64,000 nucleotides of DNA. Source: Streptomyces longispororuber. Its GTDB lineage: Bacteria > Actinomycetota > Actinomycetes > Streptomycetales > Streptomycetaceae. The DNA lies in assembly GCF_024448165.1 (NCBI RefSeq), contig NZ_JAMOLN010000001.1:1-64000 (forward strand), read 5' to 3'. The notes under the pieces were generated by a model. The model was not told where the DNA came from, ran no database searches, and saw nothing but the letters and a program-made list of their open reading frames with translations. This document shows, piece after piece, positions 44,493 through 53,370 of this stretch; position 1 is the first letter of the stretch, and every line of letters begins with the position of its first letter. The position numbers and the translations under genes are program-made.

Positions 44493-47400
44493 TTCTTCGG
44501 CTCCGTTCCCGTCTCGTCGGTGATGCCCGCCCTCCGGCGGTACGCGGCGACCAGCTTCGGCAGGTCCGGGCCCCGTGGGCGCCTGCCCGCGATGATGTCC
44601 GCCGTCAGCGCCTTGTCCTCCTGGATGTGGGAGTTGGGATCGAGCGCGATCGCGACCAGTTCGTTGGCCGCGTCCCCGGTGGCCACGCCGTTCGGCCCCC
44701 AGTGGAACGGCAGCCCGATCTGGTGCACCGTCCGCCCGTGCACGGTCAGCGGCTTCAGCCGCTCGGTCACCATCACCCGCGCCTCGATGGCGTTACGCGC
44801 GGTGACGATGGTCGCCCAGCCGCCGTGCACGAGGCCCCGCTCGGCGGCGAGCTGGGGAGAGAGCTCGCAGAAGAACTCCGGCTGCAGTTCGGACAGGTAG
44901 GACGACCAGCGGCTCATTCCGCCCGCGGTGAAGTGCTCGGTCAGACGGTGGGTGGTGACGATGTACGGATAGACGTCGGCGCCGGGTTCGTCGCCGCTCG
45001 GGTGGTAGCGGTTGCCCTCGCGCGGACGCAGCTGCCGGGTGGGAGAGCGCGACCACGAGGGATACAGGGCGTTGGCGAAGGGCGAGTCCTGCGGCTCGTA
45101 GTGGGTCGGGAGCGGTCCGTCCTCGAGGCCGGCCGGCGCGTACAGCCAGCCCTTGCCGTCGGCCTGCATGATGAACGGGTCGTCGCCGCGCAGCGCGTCG
45201 GGCCCGGTGGCGCCGTCCGGCGGCACGTAGTCCGGGGGCCGATCGGGCACGAAGTCGGGCACGTCGTGGCCCGTCCACCGGCCGGCGTCCTCGTCCCACC
45301 ACACGTAGGACTTGCGGTCGCTCCAGGGCGTTCCGTCCGGGGCGGCGGACGCACGGTTGTACAGAATGCGCCGGTTCGCCGGCCACGCCCAGGCCCAGTC
45401 GGCGGCCACCCAGTCCTGTTCCGTGTGCGGAGTGCGGCGGGCCGCCCGGTTCACGCCGTCGGCGAAGACACCGCAGTAGATCCAGCATCCGCACCGGGTC
45501 GAGCCGTCGCCCTTCAACTGGGTGTAGGAGGACAGCGGCTCCCCGTTCGGGCCATGGCCGTTGATCTCGGCGAGGACCGAGGCGGCGACGGGTTCGCGCA
45601 GCGGGCCGTCCACCGGATAGTCCCAGGTCAGGTCCTGCACGGCCCGGTCCATGGGGTCGTTTGACGCGGCCAGTCTCTCCTTGATGCGTCGGCCCAGGTG
45701 GTACATGAACCACAGATCGCTGCGAGCGTCGCCGTCCGGCTCGACCGCCGCGTGGTGCCACTGCAGCCAGCGGTTGGTGTTGGTGAACGAGCCGGACTTC
45801 TCCGTGTGCGCCGCGGCGGGAAAGAAGAAGACCTCCGTGCCGATGTCCTCGGTGCGCATCTCCCCGGTCTCGATCTCCGGGCCGTCCTGCCACCAGGTCG
45901 CCGATTCGATCAGCGAGAAGTCCCGTACGACCAGCCACTCCAGCTCCGCCATGCCCATGCGCTGCAGCCGCGTGTTGGCCGAGCCGACCGCGGGATTCTC
46001 GCCCATCAGGAAGTAGCCCTTGCACGTGCCGTCGAGCTGCGCGAGCACGGTGTCGTACGTGCTGTGGGAGCCGGTCAGGCGCGGGAGATGGTCGAAGCAG
46101 AAGTCGTTGTCCGCCGTGGCTGCGTCGCCGTAGTACGCCTTGAGCAGGCTGACGAAGTAGGAGCGCATCTCGCCCCAGAAGCCCTTGTCCGTCCGGCTGG
46201 CCGTGACGAACGCGTCCAGGTCCTCGTGCGCATGCGCGTGCGGCATCGGCAGATAGCCGGGCAGCAGGTTGAACAGCGTCGGGATGTCGCTGGATCCCTG
46301 GATGGAGGCGTGCCCGCGCAACGCCTGGATGCCGCCACCGGGGCGGCCGATGTTGCCGAGCAGCAGTTGCAGGACGCTGGCCGCGCGGATGTACTGCGAC
46401 CCCACGGAGTGCTGCGTCCAGCCGACCGCGTAGGCGAAGGCGCTGGTCCGTTCGCGCCCGGAGTTGGACGTCAGGGCGTCGCACACCTCCAGGAACGTCT
46501 CCCGCGCTACTCCGCAGGTCTGTTCGACGAGTTCTGGGGTGTAGCGCGCGTAGTGACGCTTGAGGATCTGGAAGACGCAGCGGGGGTGCTGCAGGGTCTC
46601 GTCCCGGGCCGGGTCGCCGTGAGCCTGGGCGCCGCCCGAGCCCTGCGTCTCCGCTCCCCCGGCGGCACTGATCCTGGCCTGGGCGCCCTCGCCGACGCGA
46701 CGCTCGTACTGTTCGTCGACCTCTCCGGTGGGCTGCTGCACCTCCTCGCCCTCGTACTGCCAGCTCTCGGGGTCGTAGTGGCGCTCTTCCTCGTTCAGGC
46801 CGGAGAAGACGCCGCCCAGATCCTCGGTGTCCTGGAAGTCCTTGCTCACCAAGGTCGCCGCGTTCGTGTACGCGAGCACGTACTCGCGAAAGTCCTTCTC
46901 CTCGGTCAGGACGTGGTTGATGATGCCGCCGAGGAAGGCGATGTCGCTGCCCGCGCGGAGGGGGACGTGCAGGTCTGCCAGCGCGCTGGTGCGGGTGAAG
47001 CGCGGGTCAACGTGGATGATCCGCGCGCCCCGCGCCTTGGCCTCCATCACCCACTGGAATCCGACGGGGTGGGCCTCGGCGAAGTTCGAGCCCTGGATCA
47101 CGATGCAGTCGGCGTGCTGCAGGTCCTGCATGAACGTGGTCGCGCCACCGCGTCCGAAGGAGGAGCCGAGTCCCGCGACGGTGGAGCTGTGACAGACCCT
47201 CGCCTGGTTCTCCACCTGGACCACGCCGAGCCCGGTCAGCAACTTCTTGATCAGGTAGTTCTCCTCGTTGTCCAGCGTCGCGCCGCCAAGACTGGCAATC
47301 CCGAGCGTGCGGGCCGTGCGGAGTCCGTCGTGTTCCCACTCCCAGGTGCGGCGCCGGGTCTCGACCACTCGGTCGGCGACCATGTCCATCGCCGTCTCCA

Positions 47401-47758
47401 GATCGAGCGGCTCCCAGTCCCGCGCGTAGGGGCGACGGTAGAGGACCTCGTGACGGCGCGCGGATCCGGTGGTGAGCTGGAGCGTCGCCGAACCCTTCGG
47501 GCACAGGCGCCCCCGGCTCACCGGGGAGTCCGGATCGCCCTCGATCTGAACGACCCGGTCGTCCTTGACGTAGATCTCCTGACCGCATCCGACCGCACAG
47601 TAGGGGCAGACCGACTTCACGACCCGGTCGGCGGTGTCAGTCCGCGGGCGCAGGGTCTCGCTGCGCGGCGACATCGCGGCCGAGCCCCGCCCCAGCGGGT
47701 CGGCTCCGGTGATCTGGCGCAAGACCGGCCAGTCGAGGATCCGGTTGCGAGCACCCAT
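44489..47758 (-). CDS. Formate dehydrogenase molybdopterin (alpha) subunit, cysteine type
   Basis: 1089 residues from ATG 47758, which has GGAGG six bases upstream (a GTG at 47776 lies before that site). The [4Fe-4S] ligands are Cys51, Cys54, Cys58 and Cys86 in CPYCAVGCGQEIYVKD and RLCPKGS. The molybdenum ligand position is Cys189 in ENQARVCHSSTVAGL (TGT codon), where E. coli FdnG has selenocysteine. The C-terminal molydop-binding domain includes HRLTEHFTAGGMSRW and LPFHWGPNGVATG. No twin-arginine signal is visible at the N-terminus, so the active site probably faces the cytoplasm, unlike FdnG. It oxidises formate to CO2; the divergent formaldehyde dehydrogenase would supply formate. Confidence 0.93.
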   Translation of the reverse strand: MGARNRILDWPVLRQITGADPLGRGSAAMSPRSETLRPRTDTADRVVKSVCPYCAVGCGQEIYVKDDRVVQIEGDPDSPVSRGRLCPKGSATLQLTTGSARRHEVLYRRPYARDWEPLDLETAMDMVADRVVETRRRTWEWEHDGLRTARTLGIASLGGATLDNEENYLIKKLLTGLGVVQVENQARVCHSSTVAGLGSSFGRGGATTFMQDLQHADCIVIQGSNFAEAHPVGFQWVMEAKARGARIIHVDPRFTRTSALADLHVPLRAGSDIAFLGGIINHVLTEEKDFREYVLAYTNAATLVSKDFQDTEDLGGVFSGLNEEERHYDPESWQYEGEEVQQPTGEVDEQYERRVGEGAQARISAAGGAETQGSGGAQAHGDPARDETLQHPRCVFQILKRHYARYTPELVEQTCGVARETFLEVCDALTSNSGRERTSAFAYAVGWTQHSVGSQYIRAASVLQLLLGNIGRPGGGIQALRGHASIQGSSDIPTLFNLLPGYLPMPHAHAHEDLDAFVTASRTDKGFWGEMRSYFVSLLKAYYGDAATADNDFCFDHLPRLTGSHSTYDTVLAQLDGTCKGYFLMGENPAVGSANTRLQRMGMAELEWLVVRDFSLIESATWWQDGPEIETGEMRTEDIGTEVFFFPAAAHTEKSGSFTNTNRWLQWHHAAVEPDGDARSDLWFMYHLGRRIKERLAASNDPMDRAVQDLTWDYPVDGPLREPVAASVLAEINGHGPNGEPLSSYTQLKGDGSTRCGCWIYCGVFADGVNRAARRTPHTEQDWVAADWAWAWPANRRILYNRASAAPDGTPWSDRKSYVWWDEDAGRWTGHDVPDFVPDRPPDYVPPDGATGPDALRGDDPFIMQADGKGWLYAPAGLEDGPLPTHYEPQDSPFANALYPSWSRSPTRQLRPREGNRYHPSGDEPGADVYPYIVTTHRLTEHFTAGGMSRWSSYLSELQPEFFCELSPQLAAERGLVHGGWATIVTARNAIEARVMVTERLKPLTVHGRTVHQIGLPFHWGPNGVATGDAANELVAIALDPNSHIQEDKALTADIIAGRRPRGPDLPKLVAAYRRRAGITDETGTEPKK

Positions 47759-47862
47759 CGCTCCTCCAACGCTCACGGCACGTAACGAGTCTCCTGCGGG
47801 CCCGTGCGACCGGCGACTTCAAGCACTACAGCGCGTGACCGGGGCGGTGTGCCCGTCGCCAG

Positions 47863-47887
47863 GTACCCCTCCTCCGACGGACGACAC
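47863..47887 (-). promoter_or_regulatory. SigB-type promoter upstream of the formate dehydrogenase operon (GTGT-N15-GGGTAC)
   Basis: On the minus strand GTGT (47887-47884), 15 bases, then GGGTAC (47868-47863) fit GNNT-N14-16-GGGTAC. The alpha-subunit start at 47758 is about 105 bases downstream. A matching site faces the other way at 47984-48008. Confidence 0.5.
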
Positions 47888-47983
47888 TTCCGTCTCGGTG
47901 CCGCATGTCGTCCCCGGCTCGTGTCCGGGTGCTGTTTGGAGACCAGCACGTCCTGTGCGGGAGGACACCGGTCCGCGCCCGAT

Positions 47984-48008
47984 GCGTCATCCCCATGGAC
48001 GTGGGTAC
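47984..48008 (+). promoter_or_regulatory. SigB-type promoter upstream of formaldehyde dehydrogenase (GCGT-N15-GGGTAC)
   Basis: GCGT (47984-47987), a 15-base spacer and GGGTAC (48003-48008) fit the SigB-type pattern, 92 bases before ATG 48100. Together with the site at 47863-47887 it would drive the two halves of a formaldehyde-to-CO2 pathway divergently from one intergenic region. Confidence 0.5.
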
Positions 48009-48099
48009 CCAGCTGCCGGATCGCGACATTCCGGTCCTGACGGCACTGTTGGCCGAACCGGTGACTCGGGTGAAGGCACAGACAGGGACGGTGAGGACG

Positions 48100-49230
48100 A
48101 TGAAGGCACTGGTCTACGAGGGACCGCGGGAGGTGCAGGTCAAGGACGTTCCCGATGCGAAGATCGAGCGTCCCACCGACGTCCTCGTACGGATCACCTC
48201 CACCAACATCTGCGGGTCCGACCTCCACATGTACGAGGGCCGCACCACGATGGAGCCCGGTCGTATCCTCGGCCACGAGAACCTCGGGGAGGTCATCGAG
48301 GTCGGCGCGGGAGTGGACCGGGTACGCGTCGGGGACCGCGTGTGCCTGCCGTTCAACGTGGGATGCGGATTCTGCGCCAACTGCGAGCGGGGCTTCACCG
48401 GGTTCTGCCTCACCGTCGACTCCGACACCCCGGGCGGCGCCTACGGATTCGCCGAGATGGGCACCTACTCCGGCGGTCAGGCCGAGATCCTTCGAGTGCC
48501 GTGGGCGGACTTCAACTGCCTGGTGCTTCCCGAGGACGCCGAGGAGCGCGAGAACGACTACGTCATGCTGGCCGACATCTTTCCTACCGGCTACCACGCT
48601 ACGGAGCTGGCCGACGTGTCGCCGGGCGAGTCGGTGGTCGTCTACGGCGCCGGGCCGGTCGGACTCATGGCCGCCTACTCGGCGCGACTGCGCGGGGCGG
48701 CCCAGGTGATCGTGGTGGACCGACAACCCGACCGGCTCCGGCTCGCCGAGAGGGCCGGGGCGATTGCCGTGGACGACTCCGGCGGTGACCACGTCGAGCA
48801 GATCAGGGAGCTGACCGACGGCGGGGCCGACAAGGGCTGCGAGTGTGTCGGCTACCAGGCTCACGACCCGCAGGGCAACGAGACACCCGAATCGACGATG
48901 AACGACCTGGTGGCATCGGTACGCGCGACTGGCGCCATCGGTGTCGTCGGCGTGTTCCTGCCCCAGGACGACGGCGCCCCGACGAAGCTGACGCAGGACG
49001 GCAGGCTGCCCTTCGACTTCGGCCAGTTCTGGTTCAAGGGGCAGCGCATCGGAACGGGGCAGGCCAACGTCAAGAGGTACAACCGCTACCTGGGCAACCT
49101 CATCCATCACGGGCGCGCCGAACCGTCGTTCGTCGTCTCCCACGAACTCCCCCTCTCTGAGGGGGCCGAGGCGTACCGCAAGTTCGACGACCGCGAGGAC
49201 GGCTGGACCAAGGTCGTACTCAAGCCTTGA
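48100..49230 (+). CDS. Zinc-dependent, glutathione-independent formaldehyde dehydrogenase-type enzyme
   Basis: 376 residues from ATG 48100, with GTGAGGACG just upstream; an open frame upstream to 47905 is unrelated. The catalytic zinc ligands are in NICGSDLHMYEGR and LGHENLGEV, the structural zinc cysteines in CGFCANCERGFTGFC, and the NAD motif is VVVYGAGPVGLMAAYSARL. The segment DIFPTGYHATELA and the ECVGYQAHDPQGNE region are features of the Pseudomonas-type formaldehyde dehydrogenase (dismutating) branch. The likely reaction is formaldehyde to formate with NAD. The divergent formate dehydrogenase operon fits this. A frameshifted relative lies at 30361-31508. Confidence 0.87.
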   Translation: MKALVYEGPREVQVKDVPDAKIERPTDVLVRITSTNICGSDLHMYEGRTTMEPGRILGHENLGEVIEVGAGVDRVRVGDRVCLPFNVGCGFCANCERGFTGFCLTVDSDTPGGAYGFAEMGTYSGGQAEILRVPWADFNCLVLPEDAEERENDYVMLADIFPTGYHATELADVSPGESVVVYGAGPVGLMAAYSARLRGAAQVIVVDRQPDRLRLAERAGAIAVDDSGGDHVEQIRELTDGGADKGCECVGYQAHDPQGNETPESTMNDLVASVRATGAIGVVGVFLPQDDGAPTKLTQDGRLPFDFGQFWFKGQRIGTGQANVKRYNRYLGNLIHHGRAEPSFVVSHELPLSEGAEAYRKFDDREDGWTKVVLKP

Positions 49231-49417
49231 CCGGCCGGAAGCAAGCGCGATGGGGACAGCGGATACTTCGAGCACATAGCCGGTCGGCCGGCCACGAAAT
49301 GGCGACTTGGGGTCCCCTCCGGTACAGGAGGGCTCGGCCGGGTCAGGACAGTAGGGTGCCGCCCGTGGCATTGCGGGTCTCCGCGGTAATGAAGCTCGCC
49401 TCGCCGAAGGCGTTTGC

Positions 49418-49640
49418 GTGTACGACGCCTGGCACGGCCCCGGACAGTGGGCGGCGACGAAACGCGCGCTGTCCGGACTGGGCACTGCGAGCGTGGCCGT
49501 CGACACGCCGGGGCTCGGCTTCGACGCACCCCTGCCCGGCCGAGCAGCACCTGATGATCGCGGAAGCCGACTGGGCCCTCCCCGGTAACCCGTTCACCGT
49601 GCACACCCCGCCCGGCAGCCACCGCCCGTTCGCCGACTGC
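49418..49640 (+). pseudogene. Relic of an alpha/beta hydrolase
   Basis: One frame from 49418 reads VYDAWHGPGQWAATKRALSG then LGTASVAVDTPGLGFDAP, the N-terminal strand and loop of a small alpha/beta hydrolase. A second frame from 49554 reads MIAEADWALPGNPFTVHTPP then GSHRPFADCP, the conserved C-terminal His region. The middle of the protein (about 130 residues, including the nucleophile elbow) is gone and the frames differ, so the gene is dead. Confidence 0.65.
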
Positions 49641-49863
49641 CCTCGTGACGCTCGGGGTGCGGGCGTGTCTGCCCCGCGGGATCCCCGCGATCCTGCCCGG
49701 CGAGCGTCTGACCGAGCCCGTGCTGACCTATCTGCGCACGGGAGTGCAGGCTGGAATGAACCTTCCCGACGCGGCCGACCCGACCGTCACCGCCGTGCGT
49801 GTCGTCAAGTGAGCCCAACGCGCCGTACGCCGTTTCGCACCCCGAAAACGCGAGGAGGAAGCC

Positions 49864-50379
49864 GTGCCGCACCACCACCCGGACAGCGGGCGCGAGGAAA
49901 CCGCCGAACAGCGGGCGGACCGACGATGGGCGGACCTCGTCCAAGAGATGCGGGTCGCCCTCACGGGCGTGCAGATCCTCTTCGGATTCCTGCTCACCGT
50001 CGTGTTCATGCCCCGCTTCCCTCAGCTGTCCACCACAGACCGGAACATCTACATCGTGACCGTGCTCCTCGGCTCGGCATCGACGGGTGCCCTGATCGGG
50101 CCGGTCGCCTTCCACCGCCTGGTCACCGGACGTCGCATCAAACCCCAGGCGGTGATCTGGGCGTCCCGGCTCACCGTGGTCGGGCTGGTCCTGCTGCTGT
50201 GCACCCTGACCTCGGCTCTGCTGCTGATTCTGCGGGTTGCGATGCACGACGCACTCGCACCGCTCCTCGTCGCGGCCATCCTCGTGTGGTATCTGGTGTG
50301 CTGGTTCGCCCTGCCTTTGTGGGCACGGACCCGCTACACCGAGTCCGGTCCGTCATCAGCGGACAACAACACGGAGTGA
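49864..50379 (+). CDS. DUF6328-family four-helix membrane protein
   Basis: 171 residues from GTG 49864 with GAGGAAGCC upstream. A charged N-terminal 30 residues (REETAEQRADRRWADLVQEM) precede four helices: QILFGFLLTVVFMPRFPQL, YIVTVLLGSASTGALIGPVA, a third around LTVVGLVLLLCTLTSALLLI, and APLLVAAILVWYLVCWFALP. The VALTGVQILFGFLLTV segment is typical of this actinobacterial family, whose function is unknown. It stands alone between the hydrolase relic and a convergent membrane gene. Confidence 0.8.
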   Translation: MPHHHPDSGREETAEQRADRRWADLVQEMRVALTGVQILFGFLLTVVFMPRFPQLSTTDRNIYIVTVLLGSASTGALIGPVAFHRLVTGRRIKPQAVIWASRLTVVGLVLLLCTLTSALLLILRVAMHDALAPLLVAAILVWYLVCWFALPLWARTRYTESGPSSADNNTE

Positions 50380-50403
50380 CACCGCGTGCGGAGGCCGGCT
50401 GCT

Positions 50404-50784
50404 TCAATGCAGGACGCTCACCGCTCGGGCGATGACCAGGAGCGACGTCAGGAGCGCGGGGCCGTCCTTCACTCCCGCCTGGACCAGTTGCTGGATCAAC
50501 GTGGCGAGCGCGGCCAGATTACTCACCGCGATGATGGCCACGAGGGTGAGCGACAGGACGCGGAAGTGGCGGGTGAGCCGGCGTGGGTTGATCGCCACCA
50601 GCGGCACCAGCAGGACGACTTCCAGTGCGGGCAGGACGTAGCGCGGGGCGAGCAGGAGTTGCTCGGGCAGCAGGAGGTAGAGCCCGACCGCTGTCAGCGT
50701 CGCGACGACGGCGGGCAGCCGGGCCTCGCCGCGTCGCTGGTGACGGGGGTGTCGGTGCTGGGCATCGGCCCGGGTAAGAGGCAC
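50404..50784 (-). CDS. Small integral membrane protein, C-terminally short
   Basis: 126 residues. Three helices are visible around VVATLTAVGLYLLLPEQLLL, YVLPALEVVLLVPLVAINP and LTLVAIIAVSNLAALATLIQ, with the VINPRR-type loop between. It resembles a common Streptomyces membrane family of roughly 220 residues, in which a fourth helix and a W-Y-W-E-F motif follow; here the frame stops after ARAVSVLH, so the C-terminal third is missing. It is either a truncated gene or a short variant. It is the last gene of the minus-strand redox cluster. Confidence 0.55.
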   Translation of the reverse strand: MPLTRADAQHRHPRHQRRGEARLPAVVATLTAVGLYLLLPEQLLLAPRYVLPALEVVLLVPLVAINPRRLTRHFRVLSLTLVAIIAVSNLAALATLIQQLVQAGVKDGPALLTSLLVIARAVSVLH

Positions 50785-50827
50785 GGGTCATCCTCCGGTC
50801 CGCCGGCGCTCGTCCGGTTCCCTCCGG

Positions 50828-51394
50828 TCAGCTGCCGGTGAGGTGTTCGCGGATGGCGGTGACGAAGGCGTCCAGATCCTTCGGGGTGCGCGAGGTGATC
50901 AGCGGATAGCCGCCCGCCCGGTCCCCCACCACCGGTTCGTCCAACCACGCCTTGGCACCCGCGTTGGTGACGTCGGTGCGCAGGGACGGGTAGGAGGTGA
51001 GGGTCTTGCCCCGCAGCACGTCGGCCTCGACCAGCGCCCAAGGGCCGTGACAGATAGCGGCAACGGGCCGGCCGCTCGCCGCGAACGCCTTCACCGTGTC
51101 GACAGCGGCCGTCTGCAGTCGCAGCTGGTCGGCGTTGAGCGTGCCGCCGGGAAGGAGCAGCAGATCGTGCGGGGCGGCGCCCAGGGCCTCGAAGGGGACG
51201 TCCGGGTCCACGCTCTCGCCCGGATCCTTGTCGCCCTGCAGCGTCTGGACGGGATCCGTGCTGACCGCAGCGACAGTGACATCGGCGCCGCCGTCGCGCA
51301 ACTGCCCCAGCGGCACAAGGAGTTCGTCCTGCTCGACGCCGTAGTTGGTGACCAGGGCCAGGACACTGCGGCCCTCGAGTCGTCGTTCAGTCAT
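50828..51394 (-). CDS. DJ-1/PfpI-family protein
   Basis: 188 residues of one class I glutamine-amidotransferase-like domain. The nucleophile elbow is AAICHGPWALVEAD with the catalytic Cys; an acidic residue before it and LLLPGGTLNADQLRLQ complete the site. Family members act as deglycases or glyoxalase III, or as stress chaperones. The N-terminal SVLALVTNYGVEQDELLVPL matches the PfpI/YhbO group. It follows the flavoprotein gene by 46 bases and is probably in the same transcript. Protection from reactive carbonyls would fit the aldehyde-oxidising genes nearby. Confidence 0.88.
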   Translation of the reverse strand: MTERRLEGRSVLALVTNYGVEQDELLVPLGQLRDGGADVTVAAVSTDPVQTLQGDKDPGESVDPDVPFEALGAAPHDLLLLPGGTLNADQLRLQTAAVDTVKAFAASGRPVAAICHGPWALVEADVLRGKTLTSYPSLRTDVTNAGAKAWLDEPVVGDRAGGYPLITSRTPKDLDAFVTAIREHLTGS

Positions 51395-51440
51395 GAGCTC
51401 GGCCTTTCTGTACGGGCTGTGTCGGGCGAGCGGAGGCCGG

Positions 51441-52043
51441 TCATTCGGCCGCCGGGTATGGGTGTTCCTTCAGGAGCTTGGCGAGGTGGACGGTGTTGGC
51501 GGCGAGCGTGTGCGTGGTGTCCGCCACGGCTTCAGGCGTCTCGCCGAGGTCCTGGTAGTCGGTGCCCTGCTGGGCCTCCCCCACCCAGTAGGTGACCGCG
51601 CCGGGGGCGAGGGAGAACCCAACGTCGTTCAGGGCCTGGAAGACGTCCGCGCTGACCTTGTGCGCGCCGTCCTCGTTGCCGACCACGGCGACCGCGGCGG
51701 CCTTGCCGTACATGAGCGGGCGCCCGTGTTCGTCCATCTGCGAGGAGTCGGCGTTGAGCCGTTCCAGGACGCGCTGGCAGATGCTGGAGGGGTGCCCCAG
51801 CCAGATCGGCGTGGCGATGACGAGGATGTCGGATTGCAGCACCTTGTCGCGCAGCAGTGGCCAGGCGTCCCCCTCCCCCATATCCGTCTCGATGCCGGGG
51901 CGTACGTCATGGTCGGCGACGCGGACCGTCTCGGTCGCCACGCCGAGTTTGTCCAGTTCGGTACAGACCTGGTCCGACAGCAACTGGCTGCTTGACCGGG
52001 CCGGGGAAGCGTTAAGAGTGCAGACCAGGGACAGGGCGAGCAT
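51441..52043 (-). CDS. NADPH-dependent FMN reductase/flavodoxin-like protein
   Basis: 200 residues from ATG 52043 (MLALSLVCTLNASPARSSSQ). The FMN phosphate loop is TLNASPARSSSQLL, the middle has DILVIATPIWLGHPSSICQR, and AAVAVVGNEDGAHKVSADVF follows, all typical of the flavodoxin_2/WrbA-like fold. It reduces quinones or delivers electrons from NAD(P)H. It lies 50 bases downstream of the di-iron enzyme gene and could act as its reductase, which is inference. Confidence 0.85.
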   Translation of the reverse strand: MLALSLVCTLNASPARSSSQLLSDQVCTELDKLGVATETVRVADHDVRPGIETDMGEGDAWPLLRDKVLQSDILVIATPIWLGHPSSICQRVLERLNADSSQMDEHGRPLMYGKAAAVAVVGNEDGAHKVSADVFQALNDVGFSLAPGAVTYWVGEAQQGTDYQDLGETPEAVADTTHTLAANTVHLAKLLKEHPYPAAE

Positions 52044-52093
52044 GGTCGGTTCCTTCCTGTACGGAACGGGACGGTCGGCGGGAGGCCACCGGG

Positions 52094-53122
52094 TCAAAGG
52101 GATGCCGGCTCGGGCAGCGGGGAGCGCAGGGCGCTGCGGCCGTCGCGCCACGCGTTCAAGAGCGTGGCGGCGAGGCGGTCTTCGAGGAGGCCGGTGGCCT
52201 GCACGCCGAAGGCGACGTCGGCGTCGAGTTCGGGTTCGCACGCCAGCAAGCCGCCCACGACCTCGCGGCGGACGACCTGTTCGTGCACAGCGTCCGCCTC
52301 GACGTGTTCGTCGTAGAAGCGCTGTGCGGCCGGCCCCGCCTTCATGCGGCGCAGGGCCTCGGCCAGCCGCCGGGAGCCGGGTGAGGAGGTGATCTCGACG
52401 GCGGCGAAATGACCCACGAGCGCGCCACGCAGGGACCGGTGCAGGCCCAACAGCGACATGAGGTTGACCGTGGCGAGGGCTTCGGCAGGCGCCGTGTCGA
52501 GGTAGAAGCCGTACGTGGCGTCCAGGGACAGATCCCGCATCAGGTCGGCGAAGAGACTGGCGTGGATGTCCTCGGCCCGGCCGGCACCGAACTCGTCGTA
52601 CTCGACCGCGACCATCGCGGCCTTCGCCGTCCCGTGCAGACGGGGAATGACCCAGGCGTGCGGGTCGGCTTCCTTGAGGTGGTAGAGCGAGCGCAGGGCC
52701 GCGTACTCGCGGACCTGCCACCGCTCGCCGTCGCGGTGCAGGTGGTGGCTGACACTGTGCGGGTCGTGGCCGGCCGGTTCGATCAGGAGTGCGTCCAGGG
52801 TGCTCGCCGCGTCCATGTCTGGCGTCGCATCGGCCCTCAGCGCTCCGAGGAAGTACTCCTCCAGGTTCCGGCGCAGGGCGAGAAGGGTGGGGTCCCACTC
52901 GCGGTCGTCGTCGACACTGTCGAAGCCCTGGTAGTGCAGTTCGTAGAGCACGTACAGCGCGAGGTGCAGATCGTCGCCGTACGGATCCAGCGCCAGGTTC
53001 ACGGACGAGGCCGACGCGGGAACAGCCGCGCGCCGCAATGCTGCCAGCAGACCCTCCGAGACCGGGCCGCGGGCTTCGGGCAGCGGCGGCCTGCGACAGC
53101 GGGACTCGAACGTGACAGTCAC
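52094..53122 (-). CDS. Haem-oxygenase-like iron-containing redox enzyme (HDO family)
   Basis: 342 residues, all helical. Candidate metal ligands sit in a Glu/His pattern: ELHYQGFDSVDDDREWDP, AVEYDEFGAGRAEDIHASLF (Glu, Asp and His) and FYDEHVEADAVHEQVV. These are the hallmarks of the haem-oxygenase-like di-iron oxidase superfamily. Known members oxygenate amines or fatty acids or fragment amino acids; the substrate here is unknown. Its start overlaps the CDGSH gene stop by four bases (ATGA), implying a fixed functional pairing. The flavoprotein downstream and methyltransferase upstream suggest a small-molecule pathway. Confidence 0.8.
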   Translation of the reverse strand: MTVTFESRCRRPPLPEARGPVSEGLLAALRRAAVPASASSVNLALDPYGDDLHLALYVLYELHYQGFDSVDDDREWDPTLLALRRNLEEYFLGALRADATPDMDAASTLDALLIEPAGHDPHSVSHHLHRDGERWQVREYAALRSLYHLKEADPHAWVIPRLHGTAKAAMVAVEYDEFGAGRAEDIHASLFADLMRDLSLDATYGFYLDTAPAEALATVNLMSLLGLHRSLRGALVGHFAAVEITSSPGSRRLAEALRRMKAGPAAQRFYDEHVEADAVHEQVVRREVVGGLLACEPELDADVAFGVQATGLLEDRLAATLLNAWRDGRSALRSPLPEPASL

Positions 53123-53370
53123 GGTGATCCCTCCTGTTCAGCGGGACCGTTCTCTGGCGACGGCCCCGCGTCCTTGGGACGTTTCCGGTGGCTGGTGTCG
53201 CACCAGGGGAAGGTCCGGCTGCGGCGGCACGTGCACAGCGCCACGCGGAACCGGTGGGAGGTGTGCACGGTCCCCGCCTCGTCGACGACCTCCACGGGCC
53301 CCTCGACCAAGAAGGGGCCCATTTCGCGGCTCACCGTCACGCGGGGCGTACGGTCATGAGCGCTCGGCAC
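53119..53370 (-). CDS. CDGSH-type iron-sulfur protein
   Basis: 83 residues. The cluster-binding signature is ALCTCRRSRTFPWCDTSHRK, the C-x-C-x-n-C-D-x-S-H pattern giving three Cys and one His as [2Fe-2S] ligands. The protein begins with a strand-rich MGPFLVEGPVEVVDE segment, as in MitoNEET-like bacterial proteins. It probably transfers an electron or a cluster to the di-iron enzyme encoded next. The gene overlaps the methyltransferase by 17 bases and the HDO gene by four, so the three are one translational unit. Confidence 0.9.
   Translation of the reverse strand: MPSAHDRTPRVTVSREMGPFLVEGPVEVVDEAGTVHTSHRFRVALCTCRRSRTFPWCDTSHRKRPKDAGPSPENGPAEQEGSP

Noticed and set aside
47185-47200. Selenocysteine codon in formate dehydrogenase
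   Set aside because: The position corresponding to FdnG selenocysteine is a TGT Cys codon, not TGA.
45698-47785. Plus-strand open frame of 695 codons opposite the formate dehydrogenase alpha gene
   Set aside because: No recognisable domain, and the minus strand encodes a complete molybdopterin enzyme.
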